Assembly: GCA_024362935.1 (NCBI GenBank)
Contig: JANCRA010000005.1
Span: 19,790,235 to 19,854,234, forward strand
Direction of reading: 5' to 3'
DNA from: Setophaga petechia
Taxonomy: Eukaryota > Chordata > Aves > Passeriformes > Parulidae
DNA length: 64,000 bases
Position 1 is the stretch's first letter. Every line of letters begins with the position of its first letter. The notes beneath the pieces were generated by a model that was not told where the DNA came from, did no database searches, and saw nothing but the letters and a program-made list of their open reading frames with translations. The translations under genes were made by a program, and so were the position numbers. Positions 37,900-50,400 of the stretch are shown here, piece by piece.

Positions 37900-38430
37900 A
37901 GGTCGGATTTTCAAGCGGGTCCGTTGCAAATAAAAGTTAGCGAGCGTTTCCAGGCGTGCTGTACAGCCGCGCTGTAGATGAGCCGCAGGGTTCTCGGCTT
38001 TCCCCTTGCCGCCGCCGGGGCCAGGACGAGCAGCTCGTGGTGAGCGCGGGCTCGGAGCAGCCGCGGCCGCGGCCGGGCGGGCTCTGCGAGCGCTGTACGG
38101 AGCGCCTGGCCTTGAGGTGCAGCGCCACCCTGAGGGGCCGCGGGGCGGGCAGCGGGGCCGGCCGCGCTGGGGTTCGCTCTCGGCATCGTCCTGCACGGTC
38201 GGGAGGGAGCGAGCGCTCCGCACACCCGCCCGGGCCGTGCGAGGCTGCTGCCCGCGCCCCCCGACCGCGCTGCTCGCCCTGGCGGAACTGCGGGGCCGGG
38301 CCGGAGCGGCTGCTGTCCGCGGTGCTGAGCGCAGCGCCGGGAGGGGAGCGCCGCGCCGCCGGGCTCCTCGAGGCGCTGGAAGGAGTCGTTATCTCCAGCG
38401 TGACCTGGAAGGCTGGCTGACTTCATTGTC
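37900..38430. promoter_or_regulatory. CpG island about 1.7-2.2 kb upstream of the GAD1 start
   Basis: A dense CpG patch lies apart from the proximal GAD1 island. It could be an alternative upstream GAD1 promoter (mammalian GAD1 has an additional upstream non-coding exon), the start of an antisense transcript, or an enhancer. Overlapping frames of 154-213 codons on both strands have CpG-island composition and are not recognised. Confidence 0.5.
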
Positions 38431-39349
38431 TGACTCCTTGCCCTCCCGGGCTTCAGATTCTACAAGGTTGTAAATATTTATGTTAAACCATGTCTGCTTA
38501 CTCCAGACACACGCACTTCTGGAAAGCCAGAAGGGAAGGAATAAACGTGTCGGGCATCCACCCGGCCGGGTCGCGCTTCATAGTGACTGATGGCTTAGGG
38601 GTTCTTTGTGTGGTCTTTCGTTGAGTTTTTGTACTGCAGTCCTGCCATGACTTCCTTTGAACGTTTGTTTACGTTTATAAAGATGATTGGTTATAGATAT
38701 ATTATTATTTCTCACACTCTGCACTGAGCAAATGTCTTGCTCAATTGGTTGAAACCAGCTTTAAAATGATGATATGAGAAAAGGTCGTGTTAGCTAGGGC
38801 CATTAATATCTGTAAAGCTATGTTTAAAAACTGGCCTTTGTGCTGTTGATGTTTTTGTTACACGTCTAGTTCCTAGAGAGTAAGTGTGCTCGACAAAGCA
38901 GTCGTCTTGGCTACTTAATGCTGTCGGTCAGACGGTTTCCTTTCCCAAGCTGGCTTGTAAGTTTTTGCTTTTCTTCGAGTCCTTCAGAAAGGACACAGCC
39001 CTGCTGCTCGTTGTGCTGCTCAGCATCTCCTGCACAGGATGAAATTCTCTGGCTCCATCGGGCTGTTTCCCCTCCTCTTTTCTCATTGCGGATTCCTCCC
39101 AGCCCCTTACGTGACATCTTTTTGAGAAGCGTTTGGTTTAGGCATCTGCGTAGCTACCGTGGCATGCTGAAATACAGCACCGCGGTCACAACCACAAAAT
39201 GTTGGCCAAGCATATTCGGAAAGTGGGATTGGGTAACGCAGACATGGGGTTGTCAGGGCTGCAAAAAGCTTGTTGTCTTGATGCTTCTGGTTTTAGCAAA
39301 GGGATGTCTGGTATAAAATCGTAATGGCAACGCTGAGGGCAAGTCACAG

Positions 39350-39890
39350 GCATCCAGGTGTTCGCTGCAGCGGTACCCGTGCCTCTGCCACCCTCTGGCG
39401 GGGAGGAGCGGGGCGAGCCGCGGGAACCGCGGGCTGAGCCAGCGGGTCACATCAGACCCTCGGCACGGCGGAGGGGGGGACAGGGGGTGTTGCTAAGCTA
39501 CAATTCACACGAACCCCGCCTGGCTCACTCAAGTCCCGCACTATGCTCAGGGGAGGGCCGGGACGGGAGTTCGGCCCCGTCGCCTCAGCGGTGCGCCGAT
39601 GTGTGCGGTGCCTATTAGCACAGCTGGCGACCTCGGGTCAAGCCGGTGCTGTCTAGGGAAAGCCTCTGGCTCCGTCCGCACCAGGGGCTCAACGAGGGGC
39701 TCGCACGGCGGAACCGCCTGCCGTGGGTGCCGCCCCTGCCGCGGCTGGACAGCCCCACCCGCCGCCCCGGGGCGAAGCAGACCAGCGGCAGCAGCCTGGG
39801 CCGGTGGGCCGCCCTTCCCCGCCCCAGCCCGCCGCCCCAGCGGTCCCCAGCCCCCGTGCGGAGCGGCGCGGAGGCGGTGGCGGCAGTCCT
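39350..39890. promoter_or_regulatory. GAD1: Proximal CpG island of GAD1
   Basis: CpG-rich sequence abuts the GAD1 core promoter. No convincing coding potential is present. Confidence 0.65.
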
Positions 39891-40061
39891 GTGACTCATG
39901 CCTGCGTCGAAGCAGATCAACCGGCGATTCACGCTTTTAAAAAAGCAAATCCGAGCACTTCTGGAAAAAAAGGTCATCTCGCATTAAATTCCGCGGCGCG
40001 ATTGGTATTCCGACGTCGTTTCTGGCAGAGTTTATAAGCGGCGGGTCGCTCCCAGGCTAGA
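39890..40061 (+). promoter_or_regulatory. GAD1: GAD1 core promoter (AP-1, CCAAT, CRE-like, TATA)
   Basis: In order are TGACTCA (AP-1 type) at 39892, an inverted CCAAT box (ATTGG) at 40001, a CRE-like CGACGTCG at 40011 and TATAAG at 40033. Start of transcription is expected about 30 bases after the TATA box, near 40062, by inference. Non-coding exon 1 then ends at a consensus donor at 40113. Confidence 0.75.
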
Positions 40062-40113
40062 GTCGCCCAGCCAACCTGGACTACGGCAATAAGAGTGTCC
40101 GCTCGCTCCCTCG
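40062..40113 (+). other. GAD1: GAD1 exon 1 (5' untranslated)
   Basis: The exon lies between the presumed start below the TATA box and the strong donor CTCG|GTAAGT. Its 5' limit is inferred, and it has no ATG. Intron 1 (40114-41259) ends at a branch-like ACTACTAAAC and the acceptor TTCTTCCTTCCAG. Confidence 0.65.
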
Positions 40114-41259
40114 GTAAGTGTCCTTTAAACAGCATCCTATTTTTTTTCAAGCCTATGGGAACCTCTGGAGCATTTTTTTTCCTTCCAAAAATCGGTTTTG
40201 GTCGCTGTCGTATGAAAAGAAGAATAACGGGTTTTTTGATACGGCTACCGCCCTAGACATAGTGTTAACCTGTTACTTCACTTCTAGGCATTGTCTAGAA
40301 AATACCTTCTGCTTATGGCTGTTTTCTTTCTCGTCTTAAAAAATTTAAATACCTGTTTTCCATTGAAATCATTGATCCGTTGCATTTACACGCGGGTGTA
40401 AATCCACCCAGCAGTGGAAATGAATCGGTAGCTACCGGTTTGAAAAAAGCTGCTAACAAAGAAAGCGTTCTTTCGTTACCGCGACCTTCATTTTCTTTGC
40501 AAGGGGAAGAAAATAAATCGCAGGTAGACGTGGGGACAAAGAGACGAGCTGGGCAGTGACCCGGCAATTCTCGATCAGCGACCCTGTATTGGTTATCGGA
40601 ACGCCGTGTCCGCCAGGAAAGAGTTGAACATCTGGCGAGGAGCGAGGGCTGGTCCTGCACCTTCCTTTCCCCAGACAGACGTGCCTCTCCTGCCATTTGC
40701 GCCGCTAAAGCGAGCACGGGCACGGGAGATCGCTGGTTAGTGCTGGAGCACAGAGTGGCCCCGGTTTGCTGAAACATGTGTGTGCAAATACACATGTATG
40801 TGGCGCCTGTCATTGGACCTTGGCAAAACGCACCTTTGTGGTGGCGGGGTTTTATCTGTCAGTCTTTCCTGAATGCTTTAGCCTGACGTGTGTTTGGTAA
40901 AGCCCAGAAGCGGGCTGTGTTTAGGATTGTAGGTCGTTTGGGCTGGTGATTTCGAAGCCCGCTTTGCACGTTGGTCTCCATTTGATGCGAGCCATATAAC
41001 TGCCCTGCTCAGTGGCCACCGATATAATTGCTATAGGCTTCATGCTCTGCTAAATCCGTCATTCCAGCGCGGGGGGTAGTGCCCTGGAATCTAACGAAGG
41101 GAAGATTTTGCTCTTCAGTCTGTCGAGGCATTTTCCCTGTTCGGCCGGTCCTGCCGCCGCCTCGGGACCTGCGCGGCTGCTGCCCGCTGGCGTCTGGACA
41201 GGACTCTGGTGCGGTGCTCCAGGAGACTAGACTACTAAACCCGCTGTTCTTCCTTCCAG

Positions 41260-41405
41260 CAAATTCCTTGCTGCCCACCCCTCAGAGGAATATCGAGAAA
41301 ATACGAGCTCCGAGGACTGGGGCTTTTCTGAAAGGATGGCTTCCTCCGCTCCCTCGTCCTCCAACGATGCTCCGGACCCCACCCCACCTAACCTGCGACC
41401 TACAA
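41260..41405 (+). CDS. GAD1: GAD1 exon 2 (start codon at 41336)
   Basis: The exon has 76 bases of leader, then 70 coding bases ending after the first base of Thr24, phase 1, at ACAA|GTAGGT. The encoded Ser/Pro-rich tail is four residues shorter than in human. Confidence 0.95.
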
Positions 41406-44400
41406 GTAGGTTTTAATATTTTCCTCGTTTTAAGTGTTTTGGAGGCTTTCTCCATTTAGGCTCAGAAAGACCAGTTTCGAAACGAAATGATACATCTGTG
41501 AAGCCCTGTTCCGCGCCATTAAGCAAGGTGCGGAAAGTGCTCTACACAAAGAAACCATCTTCCTACTGGGAACAGGAGAGGTCGGTCCGTGGCGAGTAAA
41601 ACGCTGTGAGGAAAAGCCCACCTTACCCGCCAACGTTGTCTTTGTCTTACAGCCACGTTTGAGAGATACAGACAATAAACTGACCTCCCAGATGGACAAA
41701 GAAATAGGGATGTTGGAAGGGGTGCAAAGAAAACGAATCAGTTAAAGGGCGAAGTTACACCAGGGTATTAAAGCAGGTGTCTCCCAGCTACATTTTATAA
41801 ATGCTAATTCTGCAGCTTCTTTTCAGCCTACGCTGAAGCCTGTAATCAAGCGAAATTTGGATGCTAATTGCAGCTTTTCAAAGCGTTATATTCCTAATTG
41901 CTCTGAATTCGCCTTGAGTTATTGAGGTGTGAGTGGGAAGCAGAGGCTGCTGCAGGTGGATAAGAGAATCAGTTTATAGCCCTGCCAGGCAGTTCAGACC
42001 ATCGCCTACAGGAAAAAAATTAAAAACAAAACAATAAGAGGCTCGATGCTATGAAGCATCAGAGACAAAGAGCAGGCAACAGTAAGAATGAAAGGTTGTC
42101 AGGGACAGCAGAGCGGGTAATAGGTTTTACCCTGAAAGAGCTAAGAGACACGAGCATCGGAGTCATTATTGTCATTATTCTGAAACTGGAAAAAACGGGG
42201 AAGGGGGCAAACGGCAGCGCTGGGTCTTGTTTCAGGCGCGCGTAACAGGCACTGCTGCCTTTGACTGAGATGCCGCCCGCAGAAATCGAATTAATTTGCA
42301 ACACGGCTAAAACAAAGATAACCGCGGGCAGCAGCATCTTGCCCTGCCCACGCGGGCTCCCCGCCCCCGGGCACTGGCAGCGCCCCTGCCGAGCGGGCTC
42401 CTCCGCCCGGTCGGGAGCGCCGTGCCTCTTCCCCCGCTTCCCCCTCCCGAGAGTCGGGACCCTGCCCTCCGTGCTTGGGTGAGCCATCCTCGCCCTGGTT
42501 CCTCTGAAACCTTCTCCCCCGTCCCCCAACGCCCCCGGTCGCCCTCTGGGGTCCATTGCTACCGGACTGGTGGCTACCCCGTGCCGCGACCGATGGACGG
42601 GAGAGGCTCGGTAGTGGCCGCGGCCGGTGCACTCTCCACCTCGGTCCTGGGCTTCATTCCCCGCTTCCCGTGGGCTCAGCCGGGGCTGACCGGTGCGTGT
42701 CTCAGCCACGACTCGAGGGGCTGGGAAGCAGCCTGTCCCTCTGGGGGTGCGGTCCCGGTAGGGCCGTCGGCGGCCCGTCAGTCCGTCCGAGGCTCAGTGA
42801 TGCGAGTCCGATCATTTAGTCAAATACTATTTTTCACCCAATTAATTCCTGAACTCTTTTGTGACCCCATTTCACGCCACTTTATTTTAAGCTGCTACTT
42901 CCCTGGAGCCCCGCCAGTAAATGATGAGATGTCGGGTCCCGGGTGCCTTCTCTTCTCTTCTGGGCAGGCCAGCATGTCACCTCGCTGTCATCCGAGCCTC
43001 AGCTGCCCCCCGCCCAGCGCCGCCGGGCTCGGAGTCAGCCCTTTCTCCCGGCGATGCAGCCGTGCGGGGCACCGGGGTGGGGCGCGGCGGCCGGACAACC
43101 CCGCCGCCCCAGGGGAACACCTCTGTTCTCTCTTCCAGCTTACGACTCGTGGTGCGGCGTGGCTCACGGGTGCACCAGGAAGATCGGGCTGAAGATATGC
43201 GGTAAGTGCGGCCGTGCCTCCCCGTAGGGCACCCCACACAGCCACGCGTGACGGCGCGGCCGCCCCGGCGGGGGCAGCGCGGCCTGAGCGCCCCCCGCGG
43301 CCCCGCCTCGGCCGCCCCCTGCCGGCCGCAGGGCGGCTCCGCGGCCCCGGCCCCGCCGTGCCCTCCCCGGTGCTGGCCGTGGCCCGGGTTCAGTCCGCCG
43401 CGGGAGGGACGGCGGCGGCCCCGCTGCCCCTCCTGCCACACTCGGGGGTGCAGGCGCCGGGCGCTCCGGGCGAGGAAAGCGCACGACCCGCCGGGGAGGC
43501 CGGTGGGAGGAAAAGCGGGGGGCGGGGGACCGGTTCGCCGCTTCTCACAGTCTGAAATTTTTCAACCTTATCTGACTAGAAAATACGGATCTCCTGGGGA
43601 AAAAAAGATTAACGAGAGCCTTATTAAAGAGCAATTCGTCAGCTTGCTGTGCTGGTAAGATAGCGCTGGCAGCCAGTCAGCTCGCAGGCACATGAAATGC
43701 AGAAGGGAAACAAATGCACAATCAGATCGCAACGTTATAGCAAGAGATTCATTTGCAGATAACAAGCTGTCTTCCTTCTCTAGATATCTCAGTAGCGCCT
43801 TCGCTTTCAGAGGCTAACAGTCAAATCTTCATATTCTGATGGTGGAATCATTCCGTCTTGCCCATCCCCTTATGTATAGAAATTATTTCCCCTTTTCCCC
43901 CTCTGTCTCTTTTGGGGGGATGGGAAATATGTCGTAGGAGAAACTAACCTTTTTTCGATGCAAAGGAGCATGTAAAGCTCTTTCCCTGCTTGCTCGAGTC
44001 GAAGTTAATTCATTAAGCGTTTTGTCACCTGGAAGTTTGAACGGGAAAAGAATCAGGGTGCAAATGTTTAGCCCTGTGTCTGTGAGATTTCACTGGTAGC
44101 CGCTGGCGACATTAACGAGTAGTCGCTTAGTTCTATAAATAGCTCCTGATCTGGGTTTAATGGACCATTTCCCTACCAGTCCCCTCAGTGGCTGGAGCGA
44201 TGGGCATTTTCACCATCATTTTAATTTAGCCCGGCAAGCAGAACTGATAAAGTAACGCGCATTTAGGCTTGCTCCGTGTTGCTAGACTACGAGGGTTAGA
44301 GAAGGACAGCGCGGCTTCTCTCAATAAGATCAAATACACTTGAAAATGAAATATCCCACCATTTTGGATTTGAGACGGGCATAAGAGAGAATAGCGAAGG

Positions 44401-47400
44401 CTTTGTGAAGGGAGTTCAATACAACTGTATTTCTGGTTGTGGTTTGTTGCTCAGTTTTCCTTTGCTGGCTCTTTTCTGTTTTACATGAAAAATACACTCT
44501 GAATAGTCAGTGATGCCGTTTTGGAATACTCAGATTTGATGAAGAGCACTATTTTTGCTTGTATGAGCCCTCCTATTTGAACAGAACACCTTCACAAAGA
44601 CGTACAGGGCAGGTCGTCTATGGTAAACAGAGTGAGGTATTAAGGTTGCCAAGAATCCTAATTAAACATGCTGAACGAGTTGACATTTGACTGTTGCAGG
44701 TGATACCTCCTTGTCCTTACCTTTCACAAGATATCATTCCAGACCCTAAATATTGTATAGTCACAAGGCGCCTTGGAATTGTTCCTATTGTGTGTATCAC
44801 ACTGAAATCGATTAATTTTGAATGCAAACTTTAAATAAGGGTTGACCTCAGAGAAAAGGCAGGTCTTGAACAATGAGTTGGTTCTTCCATCTGAGTTGTA
44901 TATTATGGGTTCGACATTTTCAATAATTACTTATCCAAGATGTATGTAATTTCTTCTTAAATAACGGAGCGATTTAAGGATTAGCTTTTTTTCCTTTTCT
45001 GGTTGAAAGCCACTGCCTGAAAAGAGCTATGCTGCTACCACCACTCCCACCCCTCCCGACCCCTTCCCCCCCACCTCATCTCTGCGCATATCCACCTAAA
45101 AAAACCAACCAACCAACAACAAAAAAAACCTCCTAAAAAACCCCAAACCAACCAAACAACAACAACAACAAAACCTAACTCCTATTTTAAGTGGTTTAAT
45201 GAACTGTCACGGCGGCCAAAATATGGGCAGATTTCCCCCTGTATCTGGATTTGTATCCTACACTCCCACCATGGCAATTGTTATTGCTGAGACTGATCCT
45301 GTTAACATTTGGCACCAGTGGAATGTTCAACGTCGTAAAATGGCTCCGGTGCGTCTCCTGTTTGGTCTCGGCCAGCTGATGAATCCAAACCCAGTGAGCA
45401 GCGCGGGAGAGTGGGGCTTCCAAAGCAGCCATGCATGTTAGAAACTGGGCTCGTCTCCGGCGTCCGTGGGATTTATGCTGCCAAGCATACTTTAGGTAGG
45501 TGGTGCTAAACGCCCCGACGGTTGCGGGGTCCAGGATCTCCTGCAGCCACCCCCGACGTGCACCCCCGATGGCTGCGGCGCCGCCGGGACCCGGCTGGTC
45601 TGTCCCCGCCCCGCAAGATGTGCCCACCCAGGGCTGCGGTGCCGAGGGGGGCTCGCACACCTGCCTTGCGCGAGGCCTGACGTGAAATCACGCTGAATTT
45701 GAGGTCGCGTTGCCCACCGAGGTACTTCCTCGCCAATCTGGTGTGACTCGGCTCTTGAAAACCCGGTCTCTTAAAGCGCATGGATGAAAATGCACCTGCG
45801 GAACGGACCTACTGCTGAAAAAGGCTGCGCTCTCCGCTGCTCTAGGAGAAGCAGCGCAGACACTATTTCGTACTCTGCTACTTGCTGGAAGTCTTCTACA
45901 CCGGCCTCGCTTTTCAAGCCGGATACAGAGATGAAAGGTCGACTGCAGTCATGCGCTTCTCCCCGGGAGCGGAAGGAGCCTTCGAGGGCCGGCTGTTACG
46001 CTTCTCTGCAAACCGCGACGGCACTGGGGAACGTCCCACACCCTCTCACGGAGGGGTTCGGCAAACGAGATGGTCCGGCGGCTCCAGAGCGGGGATTGTT
46101 CGTGTCCCACGGCCTCCCCCTTACACCGAATCTCCAGGTCCACGAGACACTGCCGTGGCCGAGGGACTTGAGCGAACGCACATTACCTACAGCCGGCTGG
46201 GCTGATGTCGGCCGACAGCGTGATCCTGCCTTCGGGCTTTTTCCGTCCTCTCATCCCCGCCCTCGAGCCTCCCGAGCGCGGCCGCGCAGCCCAGGGTCCC
46301 CACGCGGCGTGGGCTGACAGGCCCCGTGAGCGGCCGCTGCGAGCCGCAGCTGATCCCCAGCCGGCCTCGGGACACAGCGGGCCCGGGGAGCCTCCGCGGG
46401 GAAGAACGGCCGCAGAGTCGTTCGGGCAAGGGCTAAGCTCCCTGCCCGCAGCGTCTGGTTAGGTCAGACCCTTCAGCGATGCCACGGCCTCGCTGGGCCC
46501 GATGGGAGTTGAACTGGAGGCAACTGCAGCCTTTCTCTGTTACCGAAGCGGTGCTCCCTCCTTCCCCAGCGCCAGTCGAGCGAGGAGTTTGGCTCTCGGG
46601 GCAAGCGGAACGCGGCTGCTCCTACAGGCGTCTCTTCTCACGGAACCCGTCCCACCTGAGCATCGCTACAGAGAGCCTGAGAAAAAGGACGGGTGCGGGG
46701 AAAACAAAGCAAAATCAAGCCCCACGACCTGGTGAAAGAGGATCCATGGTTCAGATTAGAGTGCACCTGCTTTGTTATCAGCTGCTCCTCCTAATGAGCA
46801 GGAAAATAACACTAGCTGTTGCAGGAGCTAATGATCGCTGCAAGAGCCATTAGAAGCAGTAACAACATAATTAAACATTACATATATATTTATATATATG
46901 GACGGCTACTCTGAACTTATGCACGAAGAGAGTTCTCCTTAAACAGTCTTTGTCTCATTCATAAAAGCATCACAGAAAAAGACGAATCAGTAGATCAGAA
47001 TTAAAAGGCAAAACGTGAGATGTTCACTAGAAGTATGGGTCCTACAAACTTACTTGTGAACGACCCTCCTGGAGACTCGTCTGGGTATCGGACTGATGCA
47101 GAAAGGCCTGCCAGCCGAGTGGTCCTTTTTCGATAGCTCTTTCGTGACTGCCTGCCTGGCAGCGCGGTCCGAGGCACAGGTACCGCGCCGGGAGCAATTG
47201 GCCCAACAGCTCACTGTCGCTCGCTTTTCTCCCCCGACATTCAGACCCCTAAGCCTGCCCAAGATGCAGGGGGTCCAGTACGGGCCGGCGGTGAGCGCCT
47301 GATGGGAGGTGCCCACAGTCCCGGACCGCCGTCACGGCTCCGGGGAGCAGGGACACATGGCCGGAGGGCGCTGAAGAGAAGCGGCGTCGGGGAACGTGAG

Positions 47401-50400
47401 TGAGCGAACTCAGGACGTTGTTTTTCCTCCCTGCTAAGCCCTCCTCTCTGGTGGATATCCCCAGCCGCGACGAGCTTTGTTTTCGATTGTTGCTTGTTCT
47501 AAAAGAAAAGAAAGAATACAGGAGACCGGCGTCGCCGTAGTGCCTCTTCCAAACATACAGGCACACTCGGTGCAACCCGGAAGGTCAAAATCCGACGCTA
47601 TCCTTAATGACAAAAAGCCCGACACAGTGCGTGTTTTAGTGGGCATCATAGATTTAATATATCAAATACAGAAAAAATTAATTGTTCTCCCTGCCTTGTT
47701 AAAGTAGACAGATCTCATTACTCGCTGCGGACTCTGTGCGGCTCCCGCCCCAACAATTCTTGGGGTGAGTGGGTTTATTATTGCCATGACATATAACAGC
47801 AGCAGTTGTGTTCGGGTTCTGGGCGCCAAAGATGCGTTCTCAGTGAGAGCAGAGCTCTTAAAACCTCCCGGGATGATTACTGTTAGCATCAAAGCATCTT
47901 TTCAGGTGGAAAATCCGCATCAGTACTTACTAATAATAGGAAGGTGGGGTTATATGAGCGCTACTGGTATCCTCAGAGCTCTAGCACTCTCAGGACGGAT
48001 GCTCCAGAATGGCTGCTTGTTCTCATGCCTTTTGTGCGTGACAGCACCACGAGGAGAACTGAAAATGGCCCTGATTTTAATCATACATCATTGCCCCTGT
48101 CTGCTAGGTCCATAAACTTCGCCTGCAGGCTGAAATAGCATTGACTCATCCCGAACTCTCTTTCAGTGGCTGATTACTGAAGTGGAATCTGTCTGATCGA
48201 CTTAATAAGAATTTACCAGTGCACTAAATGACGAAATTTTGTTTTTTGCATGGCTGCGTTTTTGCAGTTGATGGCATTTTGAACTCTCCCTCCTCGAGGC
48301 AAATAATCCCCATAAATACCCTTATTCCTGACCTCGTTAGTCAGATCTAGAGCCAACACCGCTTTTAACTGTTGTCTAGAGAGCTGCTTAAGATATTTCT
48401 AAACATGTTGGGAAGTGAGAAAACTCTGACCTGTGCACCTTGCAATAATAATGTAGGGTTCCTGCAAAGGACCAACAGCCTGGAAGACAAGGGCCGGATC
48501 GTCAGCTCTCTGAAGGAAAAGCAGTCATCCAAGAGCCTGCTGGCATGCGAGAACAGTGAGAAGGAATCCAGGTTTCGGCGCACCGAGACAGACTTTTCCA
48601 ATCTGTATGCCAGAGGTAAACACTTTACAGTTTCTCCTTGCTCCTGCTCAGGCATGTCCCTTAGTAGTCCTGCCTTCATTTCCCCTGGAAGTGCAGCCAT
48701 GTTCAGACCATGCTTTTCCTTGGCTGTTTTTGAAAGGAGCTCTGTGTCTGTGTTTTTTGGGAGCTGCACTGATGATGTATGCAAGCTGCCTGAAAAGCAG
48801 ATTTACGTACTTTGTGCTGATCACCTGCAGCTCAGCTTCAGTGGTTCCAGGGGTTTCTCCAGATCCAGCATCCAGGAGGAGAGTAATTCTGTGTTTTTAT
48901 CCTCCTTAGTAAAATAGTAATGAAGCAGCCTGTGATTGCTGGTAGGGGGCCATTGCAATAAGAGTGGGAAAGGGAAAGCAATCCCTTTGTGGGGCGGAGG
49001 TGAGGATGTTGCAAGGTAAGGGCAGGTGTGGATTTCAGGTACTTTTGGCCCACAGGATGTGAGTGCCTCACACCACACAACCTTTGCATGGCAGGGCGTG
49101 CTCTTAGGCCAGGCACCTTGGAGGGTCCCTCTGCTGCTGCTGTGGGTGACCTAGGCTTGCCCTTCTCTGCGGAGTGAGAGGGACTGGGAGCCTGCCCGGC
49201 TGCAACCAGGCAGTGCTGGGACCGTGGCTTCCAGGTTCTTGGAACGCTGTGGGCAGCCGAGGCTGGTTCATCTCTGCTTCTCTCTCCCAAAGCAAGTGCT
49301 GACAGCTGGTTTGCCCCACAGATTTGTTGCCCTCCAAGAATGGTGAGGAGCAGACCATGCAGTTTCTGCTGGAGGTTGTGGACATCCTCCTCAATTACGT
49401 GAGGAAGACTTTTGACAGATCGACCAAAGTGCTGGACTTCCACCACCCACACCAGCTCCTGGAGGGCATGGAGGGCTTCAACCTGGAGCTTTCGGACAAC
49501 CCTGAGTCCCTGGAGCAGATTCTGGTGGATTGTCGGGACACCCTGAAATACGGAGTGAGGACAGGTAGGTTTTTGCACACTACTCTGTGGCGAGTCCCTC
49601 CTGGGACTTTCCTCAGGCTCACGGTGAAGAGAGCTTGACAGCTCACGGAGGTAAGCCCACACCCTCTCTACACCCGTGACTGTGCCTCCGTACAGGCTTG
49701 GCTCCAGGGCTGGCTGCAGGCCCTGGAAATGTTTCTGCTCAGAAACTTCATTTATTGATGACCATCCGTCCCTGCCGGGTAGGGCTCAGTGCTGTTCTTA
49801 GACCACAGAAACAAGTTTTAAAGACGTAATCTCTTTCACTTGATGAAACGCGAGCTGTCTGTATCTCCGGGGAGCAATATCATTAGGTAAATGAGGGCAT
49901 AAATGACACAGAATTTGCAATTTTTCTTCTTTATGTTCATCAAACGTTTAATGAAAAAGAGACTGAAATCCTAGGAATCGTCAATAAAGGAACCCTGTGG
50001 ATTTCAGCCCATTACCCAGGAGCCCTGCCCGTCCAGGTCCTTCTCAAGCAAACAGAAATCCCGGGTTGTAATCACTTTATTTGACTGAGTGAGCTGTAGC
50101 CAGGCTCTAGAGCAAAGTCAATGCTCTCTCAGACTGCTTGGCCTGAAATGTTTTACATTGGATCCCAAGGAATCTTGGCTGGCAACTAGCCGTGACAGCC
50201 GTACGTACCCAAGCAAGTCAGGAACTGGAGCGGTAATGGAGCGCGCCGAGCTTCCTGTCCCCTGCCTTACTCCCCCTTTTCAGGGCTGCTGAGCTCTGCC
50301 TGGCCGGCTGCCCTCTTCGGCCCGGCACGACTCGGCTCGGCTCGGTTCGGCCGCAGCGGGCGGGGATCTCCCCGCGGAGCCGGAGGGCGGGAGCTCGGGC

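Noticed and set aside
37582..38223. 213-codon frame on the - strand upstream of GAD1
   Set aside because: Half lies in a CpG island with typical Arg/Pro/Ala content, and overlapping frames exist on both strands. No family was recognised.
42059..42709. 216-codon - strand frame in GAD1 intron 2
   Set aside because: Gly/Arg/Pro-rich peptide of a CpG-rich patch, antisense to GAD1, with no recognised domain.
48838..49662. 274-codon - strand frame over GAD1 exon 5
   Set aside because: Antisense shadow of a confirmed coding exon and its flanks.
49743..49778. 36-base exon-like segment just upstream of the embryonic cassette
   Set aside because: It has an acceptor-like CTGCTCAG and a donor-like CGG|GTAGGG and keeps the frame, but no such isoform is known to me. 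The cassette at 49809 explains the region better.
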